DNA of 29,288 nucleotides from NCBI GenBank assembly GCA_003667245.1, contig RCNN01000295.1:1-29288 (forward strand). The letters run 5' to 3'. The notes below the pieces were generated by a model. That model saw nothing but the letters and a program-made list of their open reading frames with translations. It ran no database searches and was not told where the DNA came from. The position numbers and the translations under genes are program-made. Shown here piece after piece: positions 13,684 to 23,553 of this stretch; position 1 is the stretch's first letter, and each line of letters opens with the position of its first letter. This stretch comes from Heterostelium multicystogenum. Lineage: Eukaryota > Evosea > Eumycetozoa > Acytosteliales > Acytosteliaceae.

Positions 13684-14885
13684 ATGACCACTACCACTAC
13701 TACCACCACCAATAAACATTAGTCACAGCAATGTAGATTTCATAGATTTATTAATAGAGTTCCTGGAGATATCATTCCATGCCATACTTTATATTAGAAG
13801 GGTTTATGATGCTTGTAAATACCTAATCTGTCTTCATCTTGTTGTTAGTTGTTGTTGTGTTGTTATAAATTTAATGAATTCATGAATCAACACTGCATGC
13901 CCTATGTCAGTGCTTTGTTTGTTATTCAAAGAAGTCATTACGTTGATTAGATTAATATTAATATTGATTGGTTCTTATCTTTCATCTATTCTATTTTTGG
14001 TAATCGATTTGTAGCTCTGTTTGAAAGGGCTTTAAGATATGGTATTGCAGTTCCATCTTGTCGGTCGCAGCAGCTGAAGGCATATATAGGTTCGACATTG
14101 GGGAGTCTGAGACCACATCTCGCCAAAGGTACCATAGAGAAGATTGTTCTGACCATTACCAACGAGTTTGACAAACCAGTTGAAAGATTTGTATTTCAAC
14201 TATCCCAGCAACAGCTACAACCACCACAAGATCATCCGACCAACAATAACAAAAACAACAACAATCTCACGATTATCGGAGATGCCAGTCAAGAAAACAA
14301 TGATCCCCAACACTATTACTTTAATATGATTTCAAAAGTAAATCAACCAGATGTAGTACAATTACCAAACAAACAACAGCCACAACAGCAGCAGCATAAA
14401 CAAAATACAAACCAAAAGCAACAACAACAGCAACAAACAACAACAACGTGTTATCAAAGTAGCACCTAATGTCACAGATTTAGAAGATTCATTTCGATCC
14501 TATATTAACAGAGTATTGGCTTCAGATGCAATTCTACCGCCCGTGATAGGCAATGGTAAATAATGGTTGTCATAGATGTAGTAATACTTGGGTATTAACG
14601 CTTTCACTTATTATAGACAATAGGTTCCAAATCAATGTGTACCAGCTATCAAACTTAAAAAACTCTATTATATCAGATAATCCAGATTTATTGAATATAG
14701 ATCCACTTCATCCACCTGGACAGAGGAATCAATCAAGCAACAATAAGACTGTTTGGGTCAATCAAAATAGAGAAGATGTAGAATTATCCAGTAACTCGAA
14801 CGCCATCCATTTGAAATCAATTGATGGAGTTGGTATCAATAATAACACTATGCACACGTCATTTGAATATAATAAATATGATTGA
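13684..14885 (+). CDS. rev7: Rev7/MAD2L2 HORMA-domain protein
   Basis: HORMA adaptor of DNA polymerase zeta (binds Rev3) and of related repair complexes in the nucleus. Exon 1 (13684-13814) gives a T-run leader, then LLIEFLEISFHAILYIRRVY. After a 200-nt intron, exon 2 (14015-14555) gives FERALRYGIAVPSC, LGSLRPHLAKGTIEKIVL and KPVERFVFQL, which match human MAD2L2 segment by segment. A Q/N-rich insert of about 75 residues interrupts the domain before VAPNVTDLEDSFRSYINRVL. Exon 3 (14617-14885) holds FQINVYQL, a spacer, and the safety-belt-like AIHLKSIDG. Two surplus A bases (near 13717 and 14435) break the frame; corrected length is 312 residues. A further open frame to 15034 could extend the C-terminus if one more slip exists. 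Confidence 0.9.
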
Positions 14886-15286
14886 CTGCTGCTGAAAGTT
14901 TAAGAATAAATAAACATCACTCAAGACCGCAAGGAGAAACCACAGAGCCAGTCATCTGTCACGAAGTGGATGATTACAACCCATCATCATTAGTCAATTG
15001 TCACCTACCAATATACATCATATATATCATATAACTACAAAGATAATGTGGTTGAGCTTGTTAATGTCTTTAGTTATTATTAGCATCTCAAGTTGAAATT
15101 CAAAAATATCTTTTAAATTAAACCATTTCTTAAAATTTTATGAAAAATTATTATTAAATTATCATCAATCTATTAAATTTGTTTCACAACTGTTGATTTA
15201 TTTTTACTTCTACACCTTGCAAGCTTCATTAGATAGATATAGATAGATAGTTACATATAGAAATATATAAGAATAAGAAATAAAAG
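14886..15286. other. Spacer between rev7 and the UCH gene
   Basis: The first 150 bases (14882-15034, +) are open in a frame beginning LTAAESLRINKHHSRPQGE, shifted relative to the annotated end of rev7. They could be its true C-terminus. The rest is AT-rich promoter-like sequence with a TAGATA repeat at about 15231-15250. Confidence 0.4.
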
Positions 15287-16281
15287 ATGGCTGAAACAAA
15301 TACTACTACCAATACCTCCTCATCAGACAATCATCCAGAGGAAAACAAAGAGCTCTATGAGACTCAGAAGAATTGGGTTCCATTGGAAGCAAATCCAGAT
15401 GTACTCACTTCATTCATGCATAACTTGGGTGTTCCAGAGGAGTGGGAGTTCTGTGACATCTATGGTATCGATAAGGAGTTATTAGACATGGTTCCAAAGC
15501 CATGTATCGCTGTTTTTATTGCTTTTCCCAATCACAGAGAGTGTAGGTTTATTATAATAGACAGTCAGAGTGAAACCGCTTGGATCGAAATAAGGTACTA
15601 ACAACTAAGGAACTTGCCTTTTATCTAGTATGAGCATCAAAGATATAAGTTACAAGATGAAATTAAGAGTAAAGGACAGATAGTGAGCGATAAAGTATAT
15701 TTTATGAAACAATATATTGGTAATGCTTGTGGAACAATTGGTGTTGTACATTCCGTTCTAAACAATGCTCACGTGATCAAGTTTAAAGATGGATTTTTCA
15801 AGAATTTCTTGAACACTACAACCAACCTGAATGTAGAAGAGCGTGCCACTGCACTTGCACTCAACTCAGAGATAGAGAGATCTCATGAGATCTCTGCTCT
15901 CCAAGGTCAAAGTAGTGTTCCAGATGAAGATGAGCCTGTAATTTTACATTTTGTATCTTTTGTAAATGTAAGTTGGTCAATCGATTGTTATGGATTTATA
16001 CTAATAATAATTTTATTATATATATAATCCATTAAATTTTCAATCCTAAAACTAATAGGTTGATGGACATTTATATGAGTTAGATGGTAGAAAGCCATTC
16101 CCAATCAACCACTCGACCACTTCAGAAGAAACATTCTTGGAGGATGTCTCTAAAGTTCTGCAAAAAATGATTGAAGAAAAATCCTGAGGAAATTAGATTC
16201 AATTTAATGGGATTGGTCAAGAATCAAGGAGAAGAGGAAGACGGAGAAGGAGAAAACCAGGAGAAGAAGGAAGAAAAGTAA
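15287..16281 (+). CDS. Ubiquitin C-terminal hydrolase, UCH-L3 type (C12)
   Basis: Cysteine protease that trims small adducts from the ubiquitin (or NEDD8) C-terminus. Exon 1 (15287-15542) contains [20 protein letters not shown]. Exon 2 (15629-15967) has the oxyanion Gln and nucleophile Cys in [16 protein letters not shown]. Exon 3 (16059-16281) has the catalytic His and Asp in [16 protein letters not shown]. Two surplus bases break the frame. A T in the T4 run near 15523, once removed, restores FPITE as in human UCHL3 and puts the 86-nt intron in phase. An A in the A5 run near 16180 otherwise causes an early stop at 16185. Corrected, it gives 271 residues ending in an acidic tail after [12 protein letters not shown]. 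The stop lies 26 bp from the end of the convergent kinase gene. Confidence 0.95.
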
Positions 16282-16307
16282 TCAAGTTAATAAATCGATT
16301 TATATTA

Positions 16308-18108
16308 TTATATATTTTTACATACATTCTTTGGATTTACAGGTGGGGGTGGAGGTGGAGTTGGAGTCAACAGTCTTCTAATTATAGTTACAATTACAAA
16401 CAGGATCAAAAATAAGGCTATGTATATCATTACTCTGAATGATTGGTTGTTGTTGGGTTGCGTTAGAAAAATCCAATTCTGTTTGGTTCATATATAGACT
16501 GGTAAATACTTACTGTCTTTGAGTGTTATTCAAATTCTTTACAACTGGAACTTTATCTATATGTGGGTTGGTCTTCTCATTAAGGGTTTGTGAATATTCT
16601 TTGAGTGTCTCGGCCAACAGTGTTCCTTTTTCAAACAAAACCGATTGTCTGAATGTTTTCTTAATTATTACAGTTCCGCTGTCAGCAGAGTCATTTTCAT
16701 TGTCGTCCATAGTTTTAGTTTGTTGTCTCTGCTTCAGTGTTCCATTGGGATTGAATGATTTGTTAGGACTCAAAGTTGGATCGTTATATATGATTGATCC
16801 ACTCTCGTTGCTTCGACTGACGTTGATAGTTGGTGATTTCATGGTTTGATCGTTGTAAACTACCGATCCACTGTTTTCTGCTGGTGTTTCGTCTTCATAG
16901 ACAACGGTGGGCGATGGTCCAGATAGCATATCAATTTCTTCTTGTGTTACTGGCTTTTGACTCTTGGATTTCTATTGAGCAGACATTAGTCTCCAAGATA
17001 TCTAATTGAACAGGCTAAGGATAATACTTACTCTTTTTCGGTTCTTTTGGGCAGCTGCTACCAAGTCTTTGAGTGCATCTGATCTGGCGGTTTGTATGAA
17101 TGGATGATGCATCAATACCTCAGGTGATGCTCTCTTGTCGATATCTTTGACCAAACAGCACTCTACAAATGATATGAATTCCTTGCTCCACTTCTTAGGA
17201 TCACTTAATGTTGGTGGTGCTCTTCTCTGTACCATAAACATTGCTTTCATTGGATTAACATCGAATAATCTAAATGGAAGAAGTAAATTGGGTGAGTAAT
17301 CGGCGTCATTCCAATCGATAGTTTAAACATACGGTGGTTCACCTTCGGCCAATTCGATTGCAGTAATTCCAAGTGACCAAATATCTACTTTGCTAGAGTA
17401 GGGATCTTGTTTCAAGATTTCAGGAGCCATCCAATAAGGTGTTCCTGCAATCGATCCCTTGCAGAATGTGGAAATGATCTGTGATGATACACCAAAATCA
17501 CCGATTTTAACTGTGCCATCTTCAGAGAGCAAGATGTTTGCACCCTTTACATCACGATGAATGATGTGATTGCTGTGCAGATAGTAGAGTCCATCCAAAG
17601 CTTGTTTGCAAACGAGTGCTATCTCTCGTTCCTTCAATGTTCGATTGAGTGACTTCATGATGTCTGATATCGAGCCCAATCCACAAAAGTCCATGAGAAT
17701 CCACAGCTCATCGGCACGTGGATTGCAGCTTCCAAAGTAGCTAACGATGTGCTTGTTCTTGCATTTCTTGAGTATCTCAATTTCGCGTTTGATCATCGAG
17801 GTCTCCTCTTTCGAAGTGAAGACCTTGATGGCTAGAGTTGATCCAGTGTCTTTCTGTACAGCCTTAAAGACGGTGCCAAACGAACCTTCACCCAACATCT
17901 CCTCAAACTTAAAAGATTCAGGTGATTGCCATTTCAAATCATCACCCAAATGCAGCTTATGAGTAACTTGATTTGGACCACTAATATCAATATCACCCGC
18001 TGTCGCCCATATATATGTTTGAATCAGTACTGATATTCTAGACTTGATTGATTTTCGCTATCGATCCTAAAGATACTTACATTTTGAATTTCCAAACAAT
18101 CTAACCAT
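16308..18108 (-). CDS. Ste20/MST-like Ser/Thr kinase with C-terminal membrane anchor
   Basis: Germinal-centre-type Ste20 kinase of 505 residues. Five exons (18108-18081, 17999-17333, 17269-17032, 16971-16514, 16434-16308) join in frame without correction, with introns of 81, 63, 60 and 79 nt. The kinase domain covers about residues 30-285: GEGSFG, LAIKVF, HRDVKGANILL, KIGDFGVSS and the Ste20 signature GTPYWMAPEI. A linker follows with repeated SGSVVYNDQT-like motifs. The last exon encodes IYIALFLILFVIVTIIRRLL, then a proline-rich end (PTPPPPPP): a single hydrophobic helix with a basic flank, as in tail-anchored proteins. No SARAH domain is evident. The nearest relatives by eye are MST/Krs-type kinases; I cannot assign a specific Dictyostelium gene name. 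An alternative 35-nt last intron would remove the anchor but is unusually short. Confidence 0.93.
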
Positions 18109-19021
18109 CTTTTCGTCTTTAATTCAATAGGTATTTATATATACAAAGCTAATAATAGAGTGTTTGCTTGCTAGTAGTATTTTCTGTGTCTTATTTAGTT
18201 GTTGATTAGAATAATATAATAATACAAAATGATATATAGTAATAATAGTACAATGAATTAAGTTATATTAGAGTAGACTGTATTTAACAGAAATCCCACT
18301 AGGGTCAATAATAGATTGATCAAATTTTAAGTTTATTTTTAAAGTTTTTTTTATATTTTGTTTTCCCATTTTGTTAACAAAGAGAATCTCAAGATTAAAT
18401 CAGATCGATCGACTATATCTGGTTACCCTGACTTTTAAATATTATATATTTGTTAGGAAAAGATATTAACTTATAATTATTATGTTTAATCATGTTTCAA
18501 TTGATGTTTCAAATTCAAACTCTACAGTGTACATTGTATTCGGGTTCATCATTGGGAATGGTTTATATATAATTATCAGAGCTGCTACCTTGACAATACC
18601 AACCCATATCTCAGATCTAGTTTAGTGAACACGGACAACTATCGGTTTTAGGTAGGTATCCAATCGTCTCATAACCATACAACTATATACCAATTGTTAA
18701 CATTCAAAACTTAAAAAGCGATATGACCAGCTTTCCTAACTATAGAGTGTCCAAAACTTATGAATATGGATCCAATTGAGATTGAACCAAACTCAATCTT
18801 ATTGTGATAAAAAAAATATTAACTTTATTTTGGTTGATTCAGATTTGTTGGGCTGCAGTATAGGTCATTGTATAGTGTTTGAGATACAAATGACTTTGCT
18901 GTGATAAAGATACAATCAGCTAGATGCGATGAATGTGACGCTTAGACTGGAGACGACATGGGTGTATTTATGATGATTTAATATAGTTTACAATGTTTGT
19001 GTTTGTTGTATTATTTTCTAT
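18109..19021. other. Spacer upstream of the kinase gene
   Basis: 5' flank of the kinase gene and 3' flank of the endosulfine gene, both on the minus strand. 18560-18960 is richer in G and C than the neighbouring spacers. It includes a 47-codon open stretch on the minus strand without identity. I found no tRNA-like or snoRNA structure I could support. The rest is AT-rich. Confidence 0.4.
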
Positions 19022-19411
19022 TTATTCTTTAATTGGCTTTTCCGAAGGTTGTTTTTGTTCTTTTGCTTCGTGTTGTCCTTTTGCCCAATCTGCACTATCG
19101 AAATACTTTTTATCCTATAAGTTTGCATTGCGTTAGTAATGAATTCAAAGATAATAATGATAATAACAAACTATGATCTTTTATCGACCTATCTTGCTAT
19201 TCAGACAAACAAACCTTTTTAGCAAGCAATTGAGATTGTTTTGGTAGTCTTCCGTATTTTTCAAACATCTTTCTCTCCTCTGCTGACATATTATCGAAAT
19301 TGGGTGGCTTTAGATTGATAAGAGATTGATTGGTTAATTAGAATCGCATTAGCTTTAGATTAATTTCAAAGATCTTTAGCTTCAACATACCTTTTCTTCA
19401 GTTGAAGTCAT
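19022..19411 (-). CDS. ensa: Endosulfine/ARPP-19 family protein
   Basis: Small PP2A-B55 inhibitor family that acts after phosphorylation by Greatwall/Rim15-type kinases. Three small exons (19411-19391, 19307-19215, 19114-19022; introns of 83 and 100 nt) join in frame to give 68 residues. The sequence begins MTSTEEKPPNFDNM. The family core is clear: SAEERKMFEKYGRLPKQSQ, then LLAKK, then KKYFDSADWAKGQ, which aligns with the phosphorylation site KYFDSGDY. The phospho-acceptor serine and both aspartates are kept, but Gly is Ala and Tyr is Trp. The C-terminus is a short K/E/Q-rich tail. The protein is shorter than animal ENSA (about 120 residues) and was identified by splicing, since no exon alone forms a long open frame. 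Confidence 0.88.
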
Positions 19412-20202
19412 TTTGCTTTGTTTTATATAGTTGTTGATTAAATCTACAAATACTAGTTTCTGTTCTACTTGTATAAGTTATTTGTAATGTTCTTTATTGA
19501 TATTTATTTTAAAATATATATTAAAATCGATGAACTGAGTTGTCAATACACAGTTTTTTTATAATAAAAAAAATGAATGAAATTTTAATTAAAAAAATAA
19601 AAATTTTAAATTAGGACAGAATAGAATGGACAAGATAATAAAAAAGGTGTATGAATGAATGTATAGATGGTTGATTTGGTTTGAACAAACTGAAATAAAT
19701 ATAAAATAATAAATATATATATTTAAATTATATCACAATAGAGAGAGTACGAATAGTACTAGCAGTATTAGGTGTGTTTTAAAGAAGTGAGTTGAGGAAG
19801 TTGTATAATAATTATATTAATAATATTATTAAAATTGTTATTATTATATTATTTGTTTATATGTGTTTATTAATATATAGCTACTAGATTTAGATTGTAA
19901 AGAAATCTAAATGATGGTATGAAGGAAGTTCAATATATATAATATATATTAAGTATAGAATGAATTTAGTGAATGTATGAATTGGATGAGATGAAACAAG
20001 AATAGAACACTTTGTGATTATAAACACAAAGTTAAATCATTTAATAATTAACAAAAAAATAAACTACTTTTAATTTATTTGTTTTATTTTTAAATTGGTT
20101 TTAATACAAGAGTTAATTAATATAAATGAATCCAAAAACAACTTATAATGGATATTCTAAAAATAGAGTATTGAAGTTTCATTGTAAACAAACCCAATGG
20201 AA
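19412..20202. other. AT-rich spacer upstream of ensa
   Basis: Very AT-rich sequence with TTTTAAATT, AATATATATATTT and TTATTAATAATATTA tracts. There are direct AATGAATGTA-type repeats near 19654 and 19970. It presumably contains the ensa promoter. No exon or RNA gene is visible. Confidence 0.5.
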
Positions 20203-20430
20203 CTAGTTATTAAATTTTGCGAAATTAGTGTTTTTCCCTTCCCAATAATCATTGCTACCACCAACCCATGAGCAAGCCACTATTGAGATTCTTGAACCCA
20301 ATTTCCACTGATCCATCAATCCATCTAAAGTTTTAAAAAATTTTAATGTTTAAACTGATTTAAGTGAATCAATTAACGATCTAAATCAGTATCTTTGAAC
20401 TTGGCAAATACCCTTTTGAGTTATATATAT
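20203..20430 (-). CDS. Possible two-exon gene fragment, unidentified
   Basis: Two minus-strand segments (20430-20378 and 20324-20203) look like exons flanking a 53-nt intron with GT-AG ends. They join in phase to give an open frame reading KRVFAKFKDTDLD, then GLMDQWKLGSRISIVACSW and SNDYWEGKNTNFAKFNN before a stop at 20205-20203. Base composition and residue mix are more gene-like than the flanks. There is no start codon in the first segment. An upstream exon might include the ATG at about 20525 (MEVSHQHYTS), but no good donor connects them. In a second frame, 20323-20260 also reads sensibly (IDGSVEIGFKNLNSGLL), so a one-base slip is possible. No family was recognised. Confidence 0.3.
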
Positions 20431-20667
20431 CTAAATAATTAAGAGAAATCAATAATAATACTAATTATAATATTGCTTTAATTTTGTTTTTCTTGTTTGA
20501 AGTGTAGTGCTGGTGTGACACTTCCATTTAATTAATTAAAAATAAATTATTAAATTTTGTTTTATTTTTGCAGAGTTGTGTTTGTTGTTTTGTACTTTAA
20601 GTTACCCATATTTGTCTTGAATGTACTAATGTCCAATACATAATACCATTTATATAATATATCTACA

Positions 20668-22129
20668 ATGAATAGAGAAGAAGAGGAAAAAACAGTAGGA
20701 GCAGACGATAACAACAGTAGTAACAATATTGAGAATAATGGAAATAGTAGCAGTACTGCACCTACCACATCTTCATGGTATGTTGTTGTTATTATTGTTG
20801 TTGATCTATCAATAGTTGACGAATGAATGTAAATATTGATTGTTTGTTGGTGATTTGATGATGCTTGAATAAATAAAATAGGGGATTTTGGGGTGGTCTT
20901 TCCAATCTAAGTAGTGGACTTTCGAGTACTTTGAATAACTTGAGCAGCGTTGATATTGGAAGTCTAGGTAATCAGCTTGTCGAGTCGGTGCAGCAGATGA
21001 ACATTGTCGAAACTATCAAGAAGACATCAGATCAGGTGGTCAGCATCTACAAGGAAGACTTGCAGGAGTTCTCAAAGTCATTGTATCAGGACACAAGCAC
21101 TGTGTTACAGAGCCAGCTTGATAATGTAAAGAACAATCTCGAGAATGCTGGCATCCTCCAGCAGAGCAGCAGCAGCAGCAGCACTTCCGCTACACCCATG
21201 TCACCGGTGTCGAATGGAGAAGGCTTGAGATCATCATCAACAAACCTACTCATGAAAGGACTTTCATATCTTACCTCAGATCCCTCCAACATCGACGACT
21301 ACGAGCAGTGGTCAGCATCGTTTGGGCCACTCGAGAACTACAATAGTCAAATCAACACAATCCTCTCTGGAGATGACACTATCAAAGCCCTCTACACTAA
21401 ATATGGTAAGCTCAATGTGAGTTAATACATAGTAGTAGAATCTTTAGCTAATTTATCATTACTATCATACAGTACCAAACGAAATTACACATCAACAGTT
21501 TTGGTTGAAATACTTCTACAAGCAATACAAAGTTCAGAAAGAAGAGGAAAGAAGAAAACTAATACTACAACGTAACTATTGCTGACCACTTACACAACTC
21601 TCTTATGTAAGATACTAACATGCAGTTGTTCCTACTTAAAGAGGTATCGAAGGAAGAAGATATAGGTTGGGATGATGAAGATATTGAAATTGAAGATAAT
21701 AATACTAGTATTGCACCATCAACACTTGAACACCAAGAAAAAGATATATCTATCACTACAACTACAGCAACAACAATGGGAAGCAATGTTATTTCCAACA
21801 ACAAAGCAGATGAGAGCTTTGATAGTGACGAGGAGTTAGACAGAGAGCTCGAGAGACAATATCTTGAAGAGGAAGCCGAAAGACGTAGATCCAAAGAGGA
21901 TAAATTAAACTCATCTACCACAATCAACAACAAAGCAACAAATGATGAACCATCACACGAAGATAATGAGCAACCAATTGAAGATAACAGCAATGCAGAC
22001 AAATCTGTTTCACCAAATTTGATTACAGGCTCACTACCAACAACTTCCACTTCAAATCCTTCTACACCAGCCAAAACTAATATTTCACTTATTGATGATG
22101 ATGACGATGAAGTATTTGATTGGGAATAG
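20668..22129 (+). CDS. BSD-domain protein (BSDC1-like)
   Basis: Cytoplasmic or membrane-associated protein of the BSD-domain family, resembling animal BSDC1; exact role unknown. Exon 1 (20668-20777) is acidic and S/N-rich. Exon 2 (20882-21405) has GFWGGLSNLSSGLSSTLNN, then SIYKEDLQEFSKSLYQDTS, an S run, and the start of the BSD domain (GDDTIKALYTKY). Exon 3 (21473-21571) finishes the domain with the paired aromatics QFWLKYFYKQYKVQ. Exon 4 (21626-22129) is acidic, with EEDIGWDDED and a final DDDDDEVFDWE that recalls the DWE end of BSDC1. The last intron (54 nt, with TACTAAC) is out of phase by one base; removing a surplus T near 21637 restores it, giving 411 residues. A 40-nt alternative intron ending at 21611 keeps phase without correction. 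Confidence 0.88.
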
Positions 22130-22154
22130 ATAGATAGATAGATAGATAGATAGA
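22127..22154 (+). repeat. (TAGA)7 microsatellite
   Basis: Seven perfect TAGA units that begin within the stop codon of the BSD-domain gene. Repeat-length change would not alter the protein, because the first unit supplies the stop. Confidence 0.95.
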
Positions 22155-22638
22155 GAATGTCAGTACTTAAGTTAGCTAGCTATTTTAGTTACATTGTTAG
22201 TTAGCGTTGTAAATAAATAAGTTTGTTTGATAAAGTATCAAATACTCTTTTAAAGTATGTAATAACTTGTAATTAATGCAACACTTTATTACTACATCTA
22301 TTCATTGACTTGCTCTGCTATTTGGTAGTTGCGAGTATTCCTTTCACTCTTAAGGCTCGCACCATCGCCTAGATGCTACAAAAGATATGATGCTAATGAT
22401 ACTATTAAATAATGTCCATAAATAACATATTGATCAAAGTGCATGTGATTGCTCTAATAAAGACAGGAGCAGAATAAATTGCTTTGACTCTTTTTTGTGA
22501 TGTTCGTTCTGTTCTATTATGTTTCGGTTTCTGTTTCTCTTTCTGTTGCTGTTTCTGTTGCTGTTTTCCAGCTTCCAGCTATTGTGCTTCGTTTTTGTTA
22601 TTGTTGTCGTGGTTTGTGATACAGCATCATCATCTCAT
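22155..22638. other. Convergent spacer
   Basis: 3' flanks of the BSD gene (+) and the Golga7-like gene (-). The left part is AT-rich; 22495-22615 is T/G-rich on the plus strand with TGTTTCTGTTGCT repeats. No RNA gene or exon is visible. Confidence 0.5.
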
Positions 22639-23553
22639 CTAAAAGGTGTCAGAGTCAGAGTCGTCATCTGAGAAATCAGTATTGTTATTGATGTTGATGA
22701 TAGTATCTGGATTTCCTGTTGTATTGGCTGTTATGTTTGTGTTGTTGGTGGTGATGGCTGAGGACTGCTCAGAGGTTTCGGTGTTGGTGATGGTGGGTGA
22801 TGTTGCAGCATTGAGTGTATCGGGAGAAGCATGGTTCGTAATTTGATTAGGCGAACTATTAATGTTGATAGTTGGTTGTGTATTTACAGATGAAGAGGTA
22901 GGGGATGATAAAGATGTCGATGAAAAAGGTGAAACAACGATTTGATTTGCACTGGAAGAGCCACCTGGATTCTGAATGATGATATCAATCTGAGTAGTAG
23001 TACCACAATACAAGGCTAAGGTTAGTTTGCTTCACCACCACAACTTACTATTGTTTCTTCTCAACTTCATCGTTCAAGAACATACCTTTAAGAAACCATT
23101 ATTCATTGGGTTGACCCATGATATGCCTTTGTTATAGTAGACAGTGTCGTTCTGCTCCTGCAGGAATCTGCCTATTTTCTGCACATTCACCGAATACTTG
23201 TCTTTAAGCCACAGATACGAAGTGAAGAATGTCAAACAACCTATGCACTCCTCCAATACGTTTCTTCCATCGATTGACTCTGCTTTCTCGAGCCAACTAT
23301 TGATTTTATCTATAGTATGTTCAAACTCGCTCTGCGATACCTTTATAAAGGATATTGATAGTTAGTATCCACTGCATGCAGCAGCAGAAGTCGGATCATT
23401 GCAATGTAATATTGTATTGAATTGTATTGTATTGCATACCTTTCCATTCAATTCATTTGGTAGATCCCTACAGAATTTAGTGATACACTCTCTATAATCT
23501 CTTTCGATCGATATTGTTTGGAATGGAGCCGATAGACTCTGTGCTGTTGCCAT
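22639..23553 (-). CDS. golga7: Golga7/Erf4 family protein (palmitoyltransferase partner)
   Basis: Accessory subunit of DHHC palmitoyltransferases at the Golgi or ER (human GOLGA7/GCP16, yeast Erf4). Exon 1 (23553-23440) gives TISIERDYRECITKFCRDLP. Exon 2 (23340-23086, after a 99-nt intron) gives SEFEHTIDKINSWLEKAES, LEECIGCLTFFTSYLWLKDK, IGRFLQEQNDTVYY and GISWVNPMNNGFLK, all aligning with GCP16. The CxxC of EECIGCLTFFT matches the palmitoylated cysteine pair of GCP16. Exon 3 (23015-22639) finishes with TQIDIIIQ, then about 100 residues of S/T/N-rich tail ending DFSDDDSDSDTF. The exon 2-3 joint is one base out of phase, solved if one G is missing at the acceptor near 23016. Corrected length is 248 residues, against 137 in human. 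Confidence 0.9.

Noticed and set aside
16479..16513. A 35-nt last intron in the kinase gene
   Set aside because: It would give a frame ending shortly at TAG without similarity. The 79-nt alternative has typical length, keeps phase and yields a coherent membrane helix.
21565..22074. Minus-strand 169-codon Ser/Leu-rich frame
   Set aside because: It is antisense to the acidic last exon of the BSD gene, whose plus-strand frame matches the family.
22646..22846. Plus-strand hydrophobic frame
   Set aside because: It is the reverse of the S/T/N-rich tail of the Golga7-like gene.
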